Shown: positions 8,672 to 18,471 of the stretch, piece by piece | Layout of the letters: the number at the start of each line of letters is the position of its first letter | How positions within the stretch are numbered: position 1 is the first letter of the stretch | DNA from: Gemmatimonadaceae bacterium | Lineage (GTDB): Bacteria; Gemmatimonadota; Gemmatimonadetes; Gemmatimonadales; Gemmatimonadaceae | Direction of reading: 5' to 3' | Assembly (NCBI GenBank): GCA_036003045.1 | Contig: DASYSS010000050.1 | Span: forward strand, 1 to 64,000 | DNA: 64,000 nt | The notes under the pieces: model-generated | Told to the model about the DNA's origin: nothing | The model's database searches: none | What the model saw: only the letters and a program-made list of their open reading frames with translations | Position numbers and translations under genes: made by a program

Positions 8672-9997
8672 CTACGGCTTGAGCCGATGCATCATCCGCG
8701 GGAACGCGATCACCTCGCGGATGTGTTGCAGCCCACAAACCCACGCCACCGTGCGCTCGAGTCCGAGCCCGAACCCCGAGTGAACGAACGTGCCGTAGCG
8801 GCGCAGGTCGAGGTACCAGTCGTATGCATCGACCGGCAGCCCCTCTTCGTGAATGCGATGCAGCAGCTTTTCGAGATCGTCCTCGCGCTGCGAGCCGCCG
8901 ATGATTTCGCCGTAGCCTTCCGGGGCGAGGCAGTCGTCGCATAACACCGTGCGCGGATCGGCGGGATTCTCTTTCATGTAGAACGCCTTCGCGCCCTTGG
9001 GGTAGTTCAACACGAACACGGGCCGGTCGTAGTCGGCCACGAGCAGTGCCTCGTCTTCGGCCCCGAGATCGTCGCCCCAGACGATCGAGCTTCCCTTCCC
9101 TTGCAGAATCGTCACGGCGTCGCCGTAGTCCACGCGATGAAACGGCGGCTTCACGCGCTCGAGCGGAGCGGTGTCCCGCTCCAATTCCTTCAGTTCCGCG
9201 GCGCGGCGCCCCAGACAACGCTGCACGATGAACGAGACGAAATCCTCTTGCAAACGCATGTTGTCCGCCGAGTCGTTCCACGCGACTTCCGGCTCGATCA
9301 TCCAGAATTCGGTCAGGTGGCGTCGCGTTTTCGACTTTTCGGCCCTGAACGTCGGCCCGAACGTGTAGATCCGTCCAAACGCCGCGGCCGCGGCTTCGCC
9401 ATAGAGCTGGCCGGTCTGCGCGAGGTAGGCCGTGCCCTCGTCGAAGTATTTGGTCTCGAACAACCCGCTCCGCTCGCCGATCGCCGCGGTGAGAATCGGC
9501 GTGTCGATCCGCAGAAATCCGCGCTCGTAGAAGAAGTCGTGGATCGCCTGCTCGATCTCGTTGCGGATCGAAAAGATCGCGCGTACACGATTGCTGCGCA
9601 GCCAAAAGTGCCGGTTGTCGAGCAGGAAATCGATTCCGTGCTCCTTCGGTTGCACGGGGTAGTCGATCGGGCTCGCGCCGAAAACTGTGAGACCCGTCAC
9701 GCCCAGTTCGTACCCGCCCGGCGCGCGCGGCTCGGCGCGCACCTCGCCCGACACATGGACGGACGTTTCGAGTGTAAGTTCCTTGAAACGCTCCCAAACG
9801 TCCGGTGGCAATTGCGTCTTGACGAATACCGCTTGAACGATCCCGGTCCCGTCGCGCAGTACGGCGAACGCCACTTTCCCCGACGATCTGACGTGGGTGA
9901 CCCAGCCACGAATCGTGACGAGTTGGCCAACGAACTGATTGAGCTCGCCGATTCGCGGAGTCGGGGTGTTCGGCTGGGTCGGCGCGGAATCGGCCAT
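8672..9997 (-). CDS. asnS: Asparaginyl-tRNA synthetase
   Basis: Class II synthetase charging tRNA-Asn. The 441-residue protein has the N-terminal OB-fold (VTIRGWVTHVRSSGKVAF), motif 1 around the RNRVRAIFSIRNEIEQAI region, motif 2 in FGPTFRAEKSKTRRHLTEFW, and motif 3 in GFGLGLERTVAW; it ends FPRMMHRLKP. The E-x-E pattern after motif 2 (MIEPEVAW) and overall length separate it from AspRS. The ATG at 9997 has no obvious ribosome binding site. It is a single-gene minus-strand unit, convergent with the preceding secreted-protein gene and divergent from the histidine kinase. Presence of asnS means Asn-tRNA need not be made by transamidation. Confidence 0.93.
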   Translation of the reverse strand: MADSAPTQPNTPTPRIGELNQFVGQLVTIRGWVTHVRSSGKVAFAVLRDGTGIVQAVFVKTQLPPDVWERFKELTLETSVHVSGEVRAEPRAPGGYELGVTGLTVFGASPIDYPVQPKEHGIDFLLDNRHFWLRSNRVRAIFSIRNEIEQAIHDFFYERGFLRIDTPILTAAIGERSGLFETKYFDEGTAYLAQTGQLYGEAAAAAFGRIYTFGPTFRAEKSKTRRHLTEFWMIEPEVAWNDSADNMRLQEDFVSFIVQRCLGRRAAELKELERDTAPLERVKPPFHRVDYGDAVTILQGKGSSIVWGDDLGAEDEALLVADYDRPVFVLNYPKGAKAFYMKENPADPRTVLCDDCLAPEGYGEIIGGSQREDDLEKLLHRIHEEGLPVDAYDWYLDLRRYGTFVHSGFGLGLERTVAWVCGLQHIREVIAFPRMMHRLKP

Positions 9998-10161
9998 GGT
10001 CGTTCGAAGGACGGGCGAAGGAGACGCCTGGGAGGACGCGGACGGTCCCGAGCGAGAGGCTTAAGGCTATACGTGCCTTTCGCTCGTGGGTACCCCTGGC
10101 GCGTGAACTGCGGTAGACGCGTCGCTCTATCCGTGGGCGGGCCGATCACCACTGCTGCGTC
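9998..10161. other. Divergent spacer between asnS and the sensor kinase
   Basis: 164 bases holding the start regions of two opposed genes. The only structure seen is a small inverted repeat AAGGC / GCCTT around a TATACG core near 10062-10079. No convincing -35/-10 pair was found on either strand. Confidence 0.35.
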
Positions 10162-11667
10162 GTGCGAATGACCCTCCGGTCGAGACTTGGGTTGGGCTTG
10201 GTCCTCATCGCGGTCATCCTGGTCGGTCCGCTCGTGTGGGCCATCTGGGGAATTTTCGCCCTGCGCGGCGACGCCAAGAACCTGCGCGAACGTGACTTCG
10301 CGGCGTCGCAACTCATCGGCCGGTTGAGCGATGGGTTGAACGATCTGCGACGTCAGGAATTGGCGCTGCTCTTCACACCGTCGGTCAGGAACAAGGAGTT
10401 GATGAACCAGGAGTTGCAGCGAGTCGGTGTGTTGACGGACTCGCTGGCCGCGCTCCAACTCCCCGACTATGCGCGCGGCATCGAGCCGTCGGTCGACAGC
10501 ATGACGCGTGTGGCGCCGGCCGAGTTCGACGCCGCCATCCGGGGAGACACCGCCGCCGCGGACTCGCTGTCGTCCAAGGCATTCGTGCCGGCCCTCACCC
10601 GGGCCGATTCTCTCGTCAAACTGGCGGAACGGGCGCTTTTCACGCGCACTTCGGACGACGCCGACGCTGAGGGAGCGCGGATCACGCTCATCGCTTCCGG
10701 GTCCGTGCTCGCCCTCATACTGGCGATCGCCGTCGCCGCGGGGGTCGCGTTCTGGCTCACACGGTCGATCACGAGCCCGATACTCGATCTCCGGGCCGGC
10801 ATGCGCGCGGTGGCCGACGGCGATCTCACGTATCGCCTCGGCACGGTGCCGAGCAAGTCCGACGAGTTCGGGCAGCTCGCCGCCAGCTTCACCGAGATGA
10901 CGCGCCAGCTGTCGGAGCTCGATAAGCTCAAGGCGGAATTCGTGTCCGTCGCGTCGCACGAGCTCAAGACGCCGATCAACGTCATGATCGGCTATCTACA
11001 GCTGCTCGACGAAGGAGTGTACGGACCGGTGGACGTTCGGCACGCCGAGGTGCATCGCACGCTCGTCGTTCAAGCGAACACGCTGGCGCGTCTCGTGAAG
11101 CAGCTTCTCGACGTCAGTCGTTTCGAGGCCGGCGGCGGCCGCCTCGAGCTCCGCAGCGTGAATCTCGAAAGCATGCTCGCGGAGCTCGAGCGCTCGTTCC
11201 ACGTGTTGGCGGTGCAGCGCGAAGTCGCGTTCCACGTCGAGAGCGAGGGCGGGCTCCCGCGCGAAGTGTACTGGGACGACGACCGCATCAACGAAGTCCT
11301 CGGCAATCTGTTGTCCAATGCGTTCAAGTTCACACCGCATGGCGGAACGGTGTCGCTCACGATCGAGCCGGACGACGGATCGGTAATCATGCGCGTCACG
11401 GACACGGGGGCGGGTATCCCCCCGGAACAGCTGCCGCGCATCTTCGAAAAGTTCTATCAGGCGGACAACCAGCGTGCCCGCGGGATCGGGACGGGCTTGG
11501 GACTTGCGATCGCCAAGGAGATTGTCGAAGCGCACGGAGGATGGATCTCGTGCGAAAGCACGCTTGGAGTCGGAACGACGTTCACGATCAGGCTGCCAGT
11601 GCGCGCCGTGCGGCGTTCAATCGCGCAGCGCGCCACGCCCGCCATCCCAAGCGCCGCGGCCCTGTGA
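10162..11667 (+). CDS. HAMP sensor histidine kinase
   Basis: Membrane sensor kinase of 501 residues. A first transmembrane helix lies at about 9-33, a mostly helical extracytoplasmic domain at 34-171 (four-helix-bundle-like, rich in Leu, Ala and charged residues), and a second helix at about 176-200. HAMP follows (RSITSPILDLRAGMRAVADG), then HisKA with the H-box ASHELKTP (His 266). The HATPase_c domain has N box NLLSNAFKF, G1 DTGAGIPPEQ and G2 GTGLGLAIAKE. The start is GTG 10162 or ATG 10168. Its stop overlaps the GTG start of the next gene, a lipoprotein, which suggests a shared signalling unit; no response regulator is adjacent. Confidence 0.92.
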   Translation: MRMTLRSRLGLGLVLIAVILVGPLVWAIWGIFALRGDAKNLRERDFAASQLIGRLSDGLNDLRRQELALLFTPSVRNKELMNQELQRVGVLTDSLAALQLPDYARGIEPSVDSMTRVAPAEFDAAIRGDTAAADSLSSKAFVPALTRADSLVKLAERALFTRTSDDADAEGARITLIASGSVLALILAIAVAAGVAFWLTRSITSPILDLRAGMRAVADGDLTYRLGTVPSKSDEFGQLAASFTEMTRQLSELDKLKAEFVSVASHELKTPINVMIGYLQLLDEGVYGPVDVRHAEVHRTLVVQANTLARLVKQLLDVSRFEAGGGRLELRSVNLESMLAELERSFHVLAVQREVAFHVESEGGLPREVYWDDDRINEVLGNLLSNAFKFTPHGGTVSLTIEPDDGSVIMRVTDTGAGIPPEQLPRIFEKFYQADNQRARGIGTGLGLAIAKEIVEAHGGWISCESTLGVGTTFTIRLPVRAVRRSIAQRATPAIPSAAAL

Positions 11668-12278
11668 CGCAACGCACGTCGCGCTCGGCCATCCTGGCCG
11701 CGTCGGCTGGCCTCGCGCTCGCTTGCGCTCCGATGTCGAGAGTGGTCGGTCCGGCGCCGGTTCGCGCCTGGCCCGGCGCGCTCTCTCGAGCCCAGCACTC
11801 GGCCGCGCGCGGTGAATTCGATTTAGCCGACTCTGCGCTGGCGAACTTCGCGACACGCTTTCCCACGAGCGAAGAGGCTCTCGAAGCGTCGTATTGGCGC
11901 GCCCTCTTCGAGCTCGATCCGTCGAATCGCTCCGAATCGGTCCCCGGCGCCATCGCGTTGCTCGACACCTACCTCGCCGCCACACGGCCGCGAGAGCACG
12001 TGCTCGAGGCGACGACGTTGCGGCGCGTCGCGGGCCAGCTGGACGCGCTGAATCGGCTCGCCGCCGGCGCGATGGCGCAGGCCAAGGACGCGAACGCCGC
12101 CGCGGCGATCGCGCGAGCGTTGTCCGACGCGCGCATCGAGACTCCGCGCGCCGCGGCCGAGAGCACCGCCACGGCCGACGCCGAGATCAAGCGCCTGAAG
12201 GATGAGCTGGCGAAGGCAAACGCGGAGCTCGAGCGCATTCGCCGGCGGCTCGGACAGCCGCCGCCGTCACCGCGCTGA
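11664..12278 (+). CDS. Putative lipoprotein with TPR-like helical region and C-terminal coiled coil
   Basis: A 204-residue protein beginning at a GTG that overlaps the kinase stop as GTGA (11664-11667). The N terminus TQRTSRSAILAASAGLALAC looks like a lipoprotein signal, although the lipobox (LALAC) is not ideal. The centre has repeated helix pairs typical of tetratricopeptide-like modules (HSAARGEFDLADSALANFA, then ALEASYWRALFEL). The C terminus, about 165-200, is a charged coiled coil (IKRLKDELAKANAELERI) ending in a Pro-rich tail. It may be an outer-membrane or periplasmic partner of the coupled sensor kinase; that is inferred only from the overlap. The stop lies four bases from the convergent recG stop. 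Confidence 0.65.
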   Translation: MTQRTSRSAILAASAGLALACAPMSRVVGPAPVRAWPGALSRAQHSAARGEFDLADSALANFATRFPTSEEALEASYWRALFELDPSNRSESVPGAIALLDTYLAATRPREHVLEATTLRRVAGQLDALNRLAAGAMAQAKDANAAAAIARALSDARIETPRAAAESTATADAEIKRLKDELAKANAELERIRRRLGQPPPSPR

Positions 12279-12282
12279 CGCT

Positions 12283-14397
12283 CTAGCCGACTCGAAACAG
12301 TTCGAGCGACCGCGCGTACCGGTCGCCCAACACGCGTCGAAGCCCGGCGTGATCGGGACGCTCGAGCGCCGCGTCGCGCTCCAGGATCGCCGCGGCGGCC
12401 TCTCGAGCGCGCTCGCTGAGCGCCTCGTCGCGAAACGGATCGGCGATGCGGAACGTCGGCACGCCGCTCTGCCGCTCGCCGAACAGGTCGCCCATGCCGC
12501 GTAGCCGCAGGTCTTCGCGCGCGATCTCGAATCCATCTTCCGTCTGCACGAACACCTGCAGCCGGTCTGCCGCCTCCGGACTCACGTCGCCGAGCAGAAT
12601 GCAGTAGGACTCTTCCGCCCCGCGGCCGACGCGCCCGCGCAGCTGGTGAAGCTGCGAGAGCCCGAAGCGCTCCGGGTGTTCGACGAGCATCACCGTGGCA
12701 TTCGGCACGTCGATTCCCACCTCGATCACGGTCGTCGCCACCAGGAGATCGACCGTGCCATCTCGAAAGCGCCGCATGATGTCGTCGCGCTCTTCGCTCG
12801 GGATCCGGCCGTGCAGCAGCGCCACGCGTCGATTGGCGAATGGGCCGGCGGCGAGCGTCTCGAACATCGTCGTCGCGGCCTTGAGGTCCGTCTTCTCCGA
12901 CTCTTCGATGACCGGGTACACGACGTACGCCTGGCGCCCCAGCTCGAGCTGCCGGTCCACGAATTGGAGCACGCGCCCGCGGGCCGACTCTTTCCGCAAC
13001 GCGGTCGTGATTGGACGGCGGCCGGGAGGACGCTCGTCGAGCATGCTGAGATCGAGATCGCCGTACATCGTGAGCGCGAGCGAGCGCGGGATCGGAGTCG
13101 CCGACATGAGCAGGACGTCCGGCGCTTCGCCTTTCGCGGCGAGCGCTTTGCGCTGCTCGACGCCGAATCGGTGTTGCTCGTCGATCGCCGCGAATCCGAG
13201 CTTCGAGAACGCCGTTGCCTCTTGCACGAGGGCGTGCGTTCCCACGACCAGCAGCGACTCGTCGCTCGCCAGTCGCGCCGCGATCTCTTTACGCCGCTTC
13301 GCGGGCAAACTTCCCGTGAGCAACACGGGCTCGATGCCGAGCGGCGCGAGCAGGCGACTCATCGAGACGGCGTGCTGTTCGGCCAGCAGTTCGGTCGGCA
13401 CCATGATCGCGGCTTGCCGTGAGTTCTCGATCGCGAGCAGTGCGGCGAACAGCGCGACGATCGTCTTGCCGCTGCCGACATCGCCTTGGAGCAGCCGCTG
13501 CATCCGGCGGTCGCTGCACATGTCGGCCACGATCTCGCGGACGGCGCGCACCTGCGCGCCGGTGAGCTGAAATGGGAGCGCTTCGCGCAACGCGGTGGTG
13601 AGCTTCCGTTTGTTCACGAAGCGAATTCCCGCCCGCGGTTCGCGGGCCAGCGCCTTCGCTCGCTGATGCAGCAGGTGCACGAAGAACAGCTCCTCGAACG
13701 CGAGCCGCGCACGTCCTTGCATCGCTTCGGCGAGCGACGCCGGCCGATGCATCATGCGCAACGCGTCGCCGATGGCCGGAACGCCGGCCGCTTTCACGAC
13801 GCTCGGCGGCAGATACTCCGTGACCAGCGGCAGCAACGCACCGAGGTGCGCGTCGATGATCGACCGGATCACCTTGAACGACAGTCCTTCCGTGGCCGGA
13901 TAGACCGACAGCACGCGTCCCGTCGCGGCGCCTTCGTCGTCCCCGAGGTTCACATACTCGCGCGGCTGGAGCTGCCGGCCGTGGAAGAAGCGCACGTTGC
14001 CGCTCACCAGCAGCACGTCCCCCTTGCCGATCGTGCGGTCGAGGAATGGCTGGCCGGGCCATGAGACTTCTATCATGCCCGTCTCGTCGCGCAAAACCGC
14101 TTGAAAGATTCGCAGCCCTTTCCGCGTCGGCAGAACGCCTTTGGAGATCACCGTGCCGACGACCGTGCCGTGCATGCCCGGCTCGAGACTCTTGATCGGC
14201 GTGATCGTGCTCGCGTCCTCGTACCGGTGCGGCACGTGGTACAGCAGATCGCCGGCCGTCGTGATGCCGAGCCGCCGCAGCGCCTCCGCGCGGGCCGGGC
14301 CCACGCCTTTGAGGTAAGTGACGGGCGTGTCGAGATACAGACGGCGTCCGCCGCCGGTGTCGGCCGAGCGCCGGTCGCTCTGCGCGGGCGCGCTCAC
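12283..14397 (-). CDS. recG: ATP-dependent DNA helicase RecG
   Basis: Branch-migrating helicase that reverses stalled forks and processes Holliday junctions. The 704-residue protein has the N-terminal wedge domain with an OB fold (KGVGPARAEALRRLGI, then the VVGTVISKGVLPTRKG region), Walker A GDVGSGKT, a DEQH box (IDEQHRFGVEQR), motif III LMSATPIPRSLAL, and motifs V and VI in TTVIEVGIDVPNA and QLRGRVGRG. The GTG start at 14397 overlaps the ftsY stop as GTGA; the same reading frame stays open far upstream across ftsY but that part is not RecG. Length is normal. It is the last gene of the unit running from ftsZ. Confidence 0.95.
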   Translation of the reverse strand: MSAPAQSDRRSADTGGGRRLYLDTPVTYLKGVGPARAEALRRLGITTAGDLLYHVPHRYEDASTITPIKSLEPGMHGTVVGTVISKGVLPTRKGLRIFQAVLRDETGMIEVSWPGQPFLDRTIGKGDVLLVSGNVRFFHGRQLQPREYVNLGDDEGAATGRVLSVYPATEGLSFKVIRSIIDAHLGALLPLVTEYLPPSVVKAAGVPAIGDALRMMHRPASLAEAMQGRARLAFEELFFVHLLHQRAKALAREPRAGIRFVNKRKLTTALREALPFQLTGAQVRAVREIVADMCSDRRMQRLLQGDVGSGKTIVALFAALLAIENSRQAAIMVPTELLAEQHAVSMSRLLAPLGIEPVLLTGSLPAKRRKEIAARLASDESLLVVGTHALVQEATAFSKLGFAAIDEQHRFGVEQRKALAAKGEAPDVLLMSATPIPRSLALTMYGDLDLSMLDERPPGRRPITTALRKESARGRVLQFVDRQLELGRQAYVVYPVIEESEKTDLKAATTMFETLAAGPFANRRVALLHGRIPSEERDDIMRRFRDGTVDLLVATTVIEVGIDVPNATVMLVEHPERFGLSQLHQLRGRVGRGAEESYCILLGDVSPEAADRLQVFVQTEDGFEIAREDLRLRGMGDLFGERQSGVPTFRIADPFRDEALSERAREAAAAILERDAALERPDHAGLRRVLGDRYARSLELFRVG

Positions 14398-15326
14398 GCT
14401 CCGCTCAGGAGCTCCCGTGAGAACGCGGCCGCGTCGAACGCCTCGAGGTCTTCCGCGCCCTCTCCGACGCCAAGAAACTTGACGGGCACGTCGATGGCCT
14501 CGTGCACCGCGATCACGACTCCGCCCCGCGCCGTGCCGTCGAGCTTCGTGACGACGAGCCCCGACACCGGCACCGCTTCGCTGAAGATCTTCGCTTGTTG
14601 CACGGCGTTCTGCCCGATCGTGCCGTCGAGCACGAGCAGCGTCTCGTGCGGCGCGCCGGGAAGCCGCTTGGCGACGACGCGCGCGACTTTGCGCAGCTCG
14701 TCCATGAGCCCTTCGCTCGTGTGCAATCGGCCGGCGGTATCGATGATGAGCACCCCCGCGCCGCGCGCCACCGCGGCGTCGATCGCGTCGAAGGCGACGG
14801 CGGCGGGATCGGCCCCCGCTTTCGCGCCGACGAACATCGAGCCGGTGCGATCCGCCCACACACGCAGCTGGTCGATGGCCCCCGCGCGAAACGTGTCCGC
14901 GGCGGCGACCATCACCTTGTTTCCGCCGCGGCGCAGGCGCTCGGCCAGCTTTCCGATGAACGTCGTCTTTCCCGCGCCGTTCACGCCCACGACGAGGATG
15001 ACGGTCGGCGCGGCGAGGGCCAGCCGGAGCGATGGATCGCTGTTTCCGGCGCGCAGCGAAGTTTCGATGCCGCGCGCCAGCACGTCGAGGAACTGCTCCT
15101 GGCTCGTGACCCCGCCGCGCTTCGCGCGCTGCTCGACCTCGTCCACCAGCCGCAGCGTCACCGGGACGCCGAAATCCGACTCGAGCAGCAGCTGCTCCAG
15201 GCTCTCGAGCGAGGTCGTCGACACGCCGCCGCGGATGAACACGCCGGCATCCATCAACGCGACGTCCTTGATGCGCTGCCACAGCGAGCGCTTTGGTACG
15301 TCTCCGGACTTGCGTAAAAGTCTCAT
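14394..15326 (-). CDS. ftsY: Signal recognition particle receptor FtsY
   Basis: SRP-receptor GTPase docking ribosomes to the membrane for co-translational insertion. The 310-residue protein has the helical N domain (about 10-100), then the NG GTPase: G1 GVNGAGKTTFIGKLA, the DTFRAGA insertion, G3 DTAGRLHT, G4 TKLDGTARGG and the closing GVGEGAEDLEAFD. There is almost no acidic A domain, as in many non-enteric bacteria; the leader MRLLRKSGDVPKRSLW is basic instead. The ATG at 15326 starts 13 bases after the preceding gene's stop. It is coupled to recG by overlap. Confidence 0.95.
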   Translation of the reverse strand: MRLLRKSGDVPKRSLWQRIKDVALMDAGVFIRGGVSTTSLESLEQLLLESDFGVPVTLRLVDEVEQRAKRGGVTSQEQFLDVLARGIETSLRAGNSDPSLRLALAAPTVILVVGVNGAGKTTFIGKLAERLRRGGNKVMVAAADTFRAGAIDQLRVWADRTGSMFVGAKAGADPAAVAFDAIDAAVARGAGVLIIDTAGRLHTSEGLMDELRKVARVVAKRLPGAPHETLLVLDGTIGQNAVQQAKIFSEAVPVSGLVVTKLDGTARGGVVIAVHEAIDVPVKFLGVGEGAEDLEAFDAAAFSRELLSGA

Positions 15327-15339
15327 GATTCCAGTATGA

Positions 15340-17160
15340 TCAACGCATGCCGCGCCGGCGGCGCAGAACCCACTCGACGCATACCAGCAATATCGCCAAC
15401 GCGTACGCCCAGCCGGCACCGCGAATCCGCGGCGCCGCGTCGGCCGACAGCGTGCTGCGTGTCTGCTCGCCGGCCTTGACGGTCGGCGAGCGCGGCAGCC
15501 ACTCGCGCGACGGGTTCACCGGCAAGAGCACCGATCCGCCGCGCGTCGTGACGTCGTAGACACCGGCCGCGAGCGGCGGCGTCTGTGTGACGCTGACACC
15601 GGGCGGGAAGCGGAGCGTCAGCGTATCGCCGCGTGGCGCACCATGCTGTTGCACGACCACCGTGACCAGCGAGTCCGCCGCCGAACCGCGTCGCCACCGC
15701 ACCGGGTCTCCGGCGCGGACGACGCGCTCGTCGGGCACCGCGGCGCGGTGGTCGGCGCGCTCGGCCGCCAGCCAATCGAACACGCTTCCCCACACCGCGG
15801 TGAACGCGTCGCCCGAAACACCGCCGCGGAACTTCCAGCGCCAAAGGCCCGACGCCGCGATCACCGCGACCCGGCGCGGCTCCTCCATACCCACGACGAC
15901 CGGCCTCCGCTCGTCGCCGCGGCCGCGACGCGCTTCGACGCCGACCCAACTTCCCTTGGGCACGTTCGGCGACAGACCCACGGGCGGCAGGCTATCCCAC
16001 ACAACGCCCGACAGGGACGGTGCCAGCGGCGACAGCGGCGCCGCCGACGGGTACCATTCCCCCTCCGTTCCGGTCGTGACGAGGAGCGCGAGAGGCCCGG
16101 CCGTCGCCGCCCGAGGCGGGCCGAAGATGGCCGTGTCGCCGTGAATGATGGCCACCGGAGCGTCGTGCAGCGCCTGGCGTACGTCCGCTTCGGACGCGGG
16201 CGCCAGCGAGCCGTCGGCGCGCCATTCGCCCGGCGCGACGCGGAAGAATCCGCGACTCGGAATGCCGAGCGACCCGCGCAGCACCGAGAGCGCGTAGCGT
16301 GCGTCGAAGTCGGGCGACGTCGACACGAACACCGCGCTGGCCGCCCGCGAGAGATCGACGGCCACGCTCAACGTGTCGTCGTGCGCGTTCGAGTCGCCGG
16401 GCGACGACACGGCCGCCTTCAACAGAGTCGAGCCGCTCGCGCCCTGCAGCCGCGCCTTCACGGAGACCGTGCGCTCAGCGAAGGGCGCCATCGAATCCAC
16501 CGGCGCCGTCGCGATTGGACGGTCGTTCAGTGTCAGAGACAACGAACCCGGCGCCGCGCCGCCGCCGCCGGCCGCGAGCGTGACCCGCACCTCCACCGTA
16601 TCGCCGCTGACGAGCGCGCGCGGGGCATCGATGGAGACGACGCCTAGATCGCGTCGCGGCGGATGCTTCAGGACGACGAGCCGCGAACCCGCGGGAAGCG
16701 ACGCCGCCGCGTCCGGATCGTCGATCTCGCCGTCCGTGATGATGAGAAGCGGATGGCCCGCTCCAAGCGCGCGTTCGACGACGGGACGCAGGCGCGTCGT
16801 CGGATCCGACGGCGTGCCTGCATCGCTGCCTCGCCGAATCGAATCGCCGAATACGAAAACGCTCTCCGCCGCCCCGCCTCCCGCCCGCTGAGCGCGAGTC
16901 AGCGAATCGCGGGCGGCGCGCCACGTCGTCGAATCGTCGCGGACCATGCTCGACGACACGTCGAGCGCGACCCACGCCGAGGCCGGTGCCGCGAAGCCGA
17001 GCGGCGCGTCGAGCAGCAACGCGACGATGAGCGAGACCACAGCCGCCCGCAGCAACGCTGCGACGACTGTGAACGCGCCCCCCGTTCGAAGCTCGCGCAG
17101 GCCGTATTGAGTGAGCGCCACCACGACGCCGGCAACGACGGCGAGCAGCCAGGCTGACAT
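15340..17160 (-). CDS. Membrane protein with von Willebrand A-type domain
   Basis: A 606-residue membrane protein of unknown function. Two N-terminal transmembrane helices (about 3-21 and 28-55) are followed by a von Willebrand factor A-type domain with a clear metal-ion-dependent adhesion site, DVSSSM (DxSxS), and LLIITDGEIDD. A long beta-rich extracytoplasmic part follows, with Ig-like segments (GDTVEVRVTLAAGG). A third helix near the C terminus (GWAYALAILLVCVEW) ends in RRRRGMR, so the protein is anchored at both ends. The layout resembles BatA/BatB-like or glutamine-amidotransferase-like membrane proteins common in Gemmatimonadota and Bacteroidota. Its place between the division-linked M23 peptidase and ftsY may hint at an envelope role, but nothing shows this directly. 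Confidence 0.7.
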   Translation of the reverse strand: MSAWLLAVVAGVVVALTQYGLRELRTGGAFTVVAALLRAAVVSLIVALLLDAPLGFAAPASAWVALDVSSSMVRDDSTTWRAARDSLTRAQRAGGGAAESVFVFGDSIRRGSDAGTPSDPTTRLRPVVERALGAGHPLLIITDGEIDDPDAAASLPAGSRLVVLKHPPRRDLGVVSIDAPRALVSGDTVEVRVTLAAGGGGAAPGSLSLTLNDRPIATAPVDSMAPFAERTVSVKARLQGASGSTLLKAAVSSPGDSNAHDDTLSVAVDLSRAASAVFVSTSPDFDARYALSVLRGSLGIPSRGFFRVAPGEWRADGSLAPASEADVRQALHDAPVAIIHGDTAIFGPPRAATAGPLALLVTTGTEGEWYPSAAPLSPLAPSLSGVVWDSLPPVGLSPNVPKGSWVGVEARRGRGDERRPVVVGMEEPRRVAVIAASGLWRWKFRGGVSGDAFTAVWGSVFDWLAAERADHRAAVPDERVVRAGDPVRWRRGSAADSLVTVVVQQHGAPRGDTLTLRFPPGVSVTQTPPLAAGVYDVTTRGGSVLLPVNPSREWLPRSPTVKAGEQTRSTLSADAAPRIRGAGWAYALAILLVCVEWVLRRRRGMR

Positions 17161-17199
17161 TGGCCGAAACCTAACGTCGACCCGCGGCAGCCCCCGCGA

Positions 17200-18471
17200 T
17201 CAGCGGAGCGCCAGCTTTGCCACGCCCGGGGCGGCGGAGTCGAGATACGAAAGGATGCGGTCGCGGGCCTGCTCGAACTCGTCGCGGTCCGCGGCCGGTA
17301 CCGGCGCACCGCCGACCGACTTGAGCGCGACTCGCGGGTCGCGCTGTCTGCCCGCGACCAGCACCTCGAAATGCAAATGCGGCCCCGTCGCCAATCCCGT
17401 GCTGCCGACGAACGCCACGGTCTGGCCGATCGTGACGCGTGAGCCGGCTCGCACACCCGCCGCGAATCGGCTCAAGTGGCCATAGCGCGTGACGAAGCCG
17501 TTTGGATGGCGAATCTCGAGCACGTTGCCATAGCCGTTTCCCCAACCTTCGCGAATCACGACGCCGCTGCCGATGGCCCGCACCGGCGTTCCCGCGTTTG
17601 CCGCGTAGTCGGTTCCCTTGTGTTCGCGCCAACCGCCGAGAATCGGATGTTCGCGCCCGCCGAATACACTCGAGATGCGGCGGAATTCGAGCGGCGCGCG
17701 AAGGAAGGCGGCCCTCATCGACTTTCCGCTTTGGTCGAAGAATTCGCCGTTCGATGAGTCGTGCGCGAACCGCACTGCCTTGATGACCGACCCTGACAAC
17801 GTGAATGTCGCCGCGATCAGCTGCCCGATTCGCACGGCGCCTGTCGGCGACACTTCCCGCTCCGCGACCACGCCGAAGTTGTCGCCTACCTGCAGGTCGC
17901 GGCTCATGTCCACGCGGTACTCGTAAACGTCGGCGAGCGACCACGCGAGTTGCTGCCGCGCGGCGGCGGGCAAATCACGCCTCGCGCTCTCGTCCATCGC
18001 GTCGTACAGATTCGACTCGATCCTCCCGGCGACGATGATCGTGTCCGTCGTCCACCGAACGCGTTCCTCGGCACCCGTCCACCCGTTCCCCGACCGACTC
18101 AGGTGCAGCACGCGATCGAGTGACAGTTGAAGCGAGATCTCTGATGGAATCGAGTCCGCGGCGCGGGTCCGCAGGGTGACGAGCATTCCCGCGGGGATGC
18201 GCCTCACGTTCAGCGAAGCCGAAGCCGCCGCCCGCATCGCGAGATCGGCGTCCGCGTCGCTCAGCCCACCCCGGTGGAAGAGCGACTGAAGCGACTCGCC
18301 GCGACCCAACGTGTCGAACCGGAGCCTCCACGACGGCATCGCCGCCTGCGTCGTGAAGACGTCAGCCGGCCGGTGGGCTTCTTCGGAAAGTCTGGGTGTG
18401 AAGCGAATCGCGCCGGCCAAGGCCAGCGCGATGAGGGAGTAGAGAGCGATTCGGAAGAGCGCCGGCTTCAA
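17200..18471 (-). CDS. M23-family peptidoglycan endopeptidase (LytM type)
   Basis: A 423-residue membrane-anchored zinc peptidase predicted to act on peptidoglycan cross-links in the periplasm. An uncleaved signal anchor lies at about 5-23. A middle domain (about 45-250) of OapA/LysM-like style precedes the M23 core, which has the zinc ligands in [19 protein letters not shown] and the active-site GPHLHFEV. The core region [20 protein letters not shown] is typical. The start is a TTG at 18471 overlapping the ftsZ stop (TTGA, 18468-18471); an ATG further in would remove the anchor, so TTG is preferred. Sitting just behind ftsZ, it is a strong candidate for a division-associated hydrolase. All zinc ligands appear present, so it is probably active rather than an EnvC-like regulator. 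Confidence 0.85.
   Translation of the reverse strand: MKPALFRIALYSLIALALAGAIRFTPRLSEEAHRPADVFTTQAAMPSWRLRFDTLGRGESLQSLFHRGGLSDADADLAMRAAASASLNVRRIPAGMLVTLRTRAADSIPSEISLQLSLDRVLHLSRSGNGWTGAEERVRWTTDTIIVAGRIESNLYDAMDESARRDLPAAARQQLAWSLADVYEYRVDMSRDLQVGDNFGVVAEREVSPTGAVRIGQLIAATFTLSGSVIKAVRFAHDSSNGEFFDQSGKSMRAAFLRAPLEFRRISSVFGGREHPILGGWREHKGTDYAANAGTPVRAIGSGVVIREGWGNGYGNVLEIRHPNGFVTRYGHLSRFAAGVRAGSRVTIGQTVAFVGSTGLATGPHLHFEVLVAGRQRDPRVALKSVGGAPVPAADRDEFEQARDRILSYLDSAAPGVAKLALR

Noticed and set aside
14398-15282. The extension of the recG frame upstream through ftsY
   Set aside because: The frame is open but Arg-rich and unlike RecG; ftsY occupies the same DNA with intact GTPase motifs, and a GTG overlapping its stop is the natural recG start.
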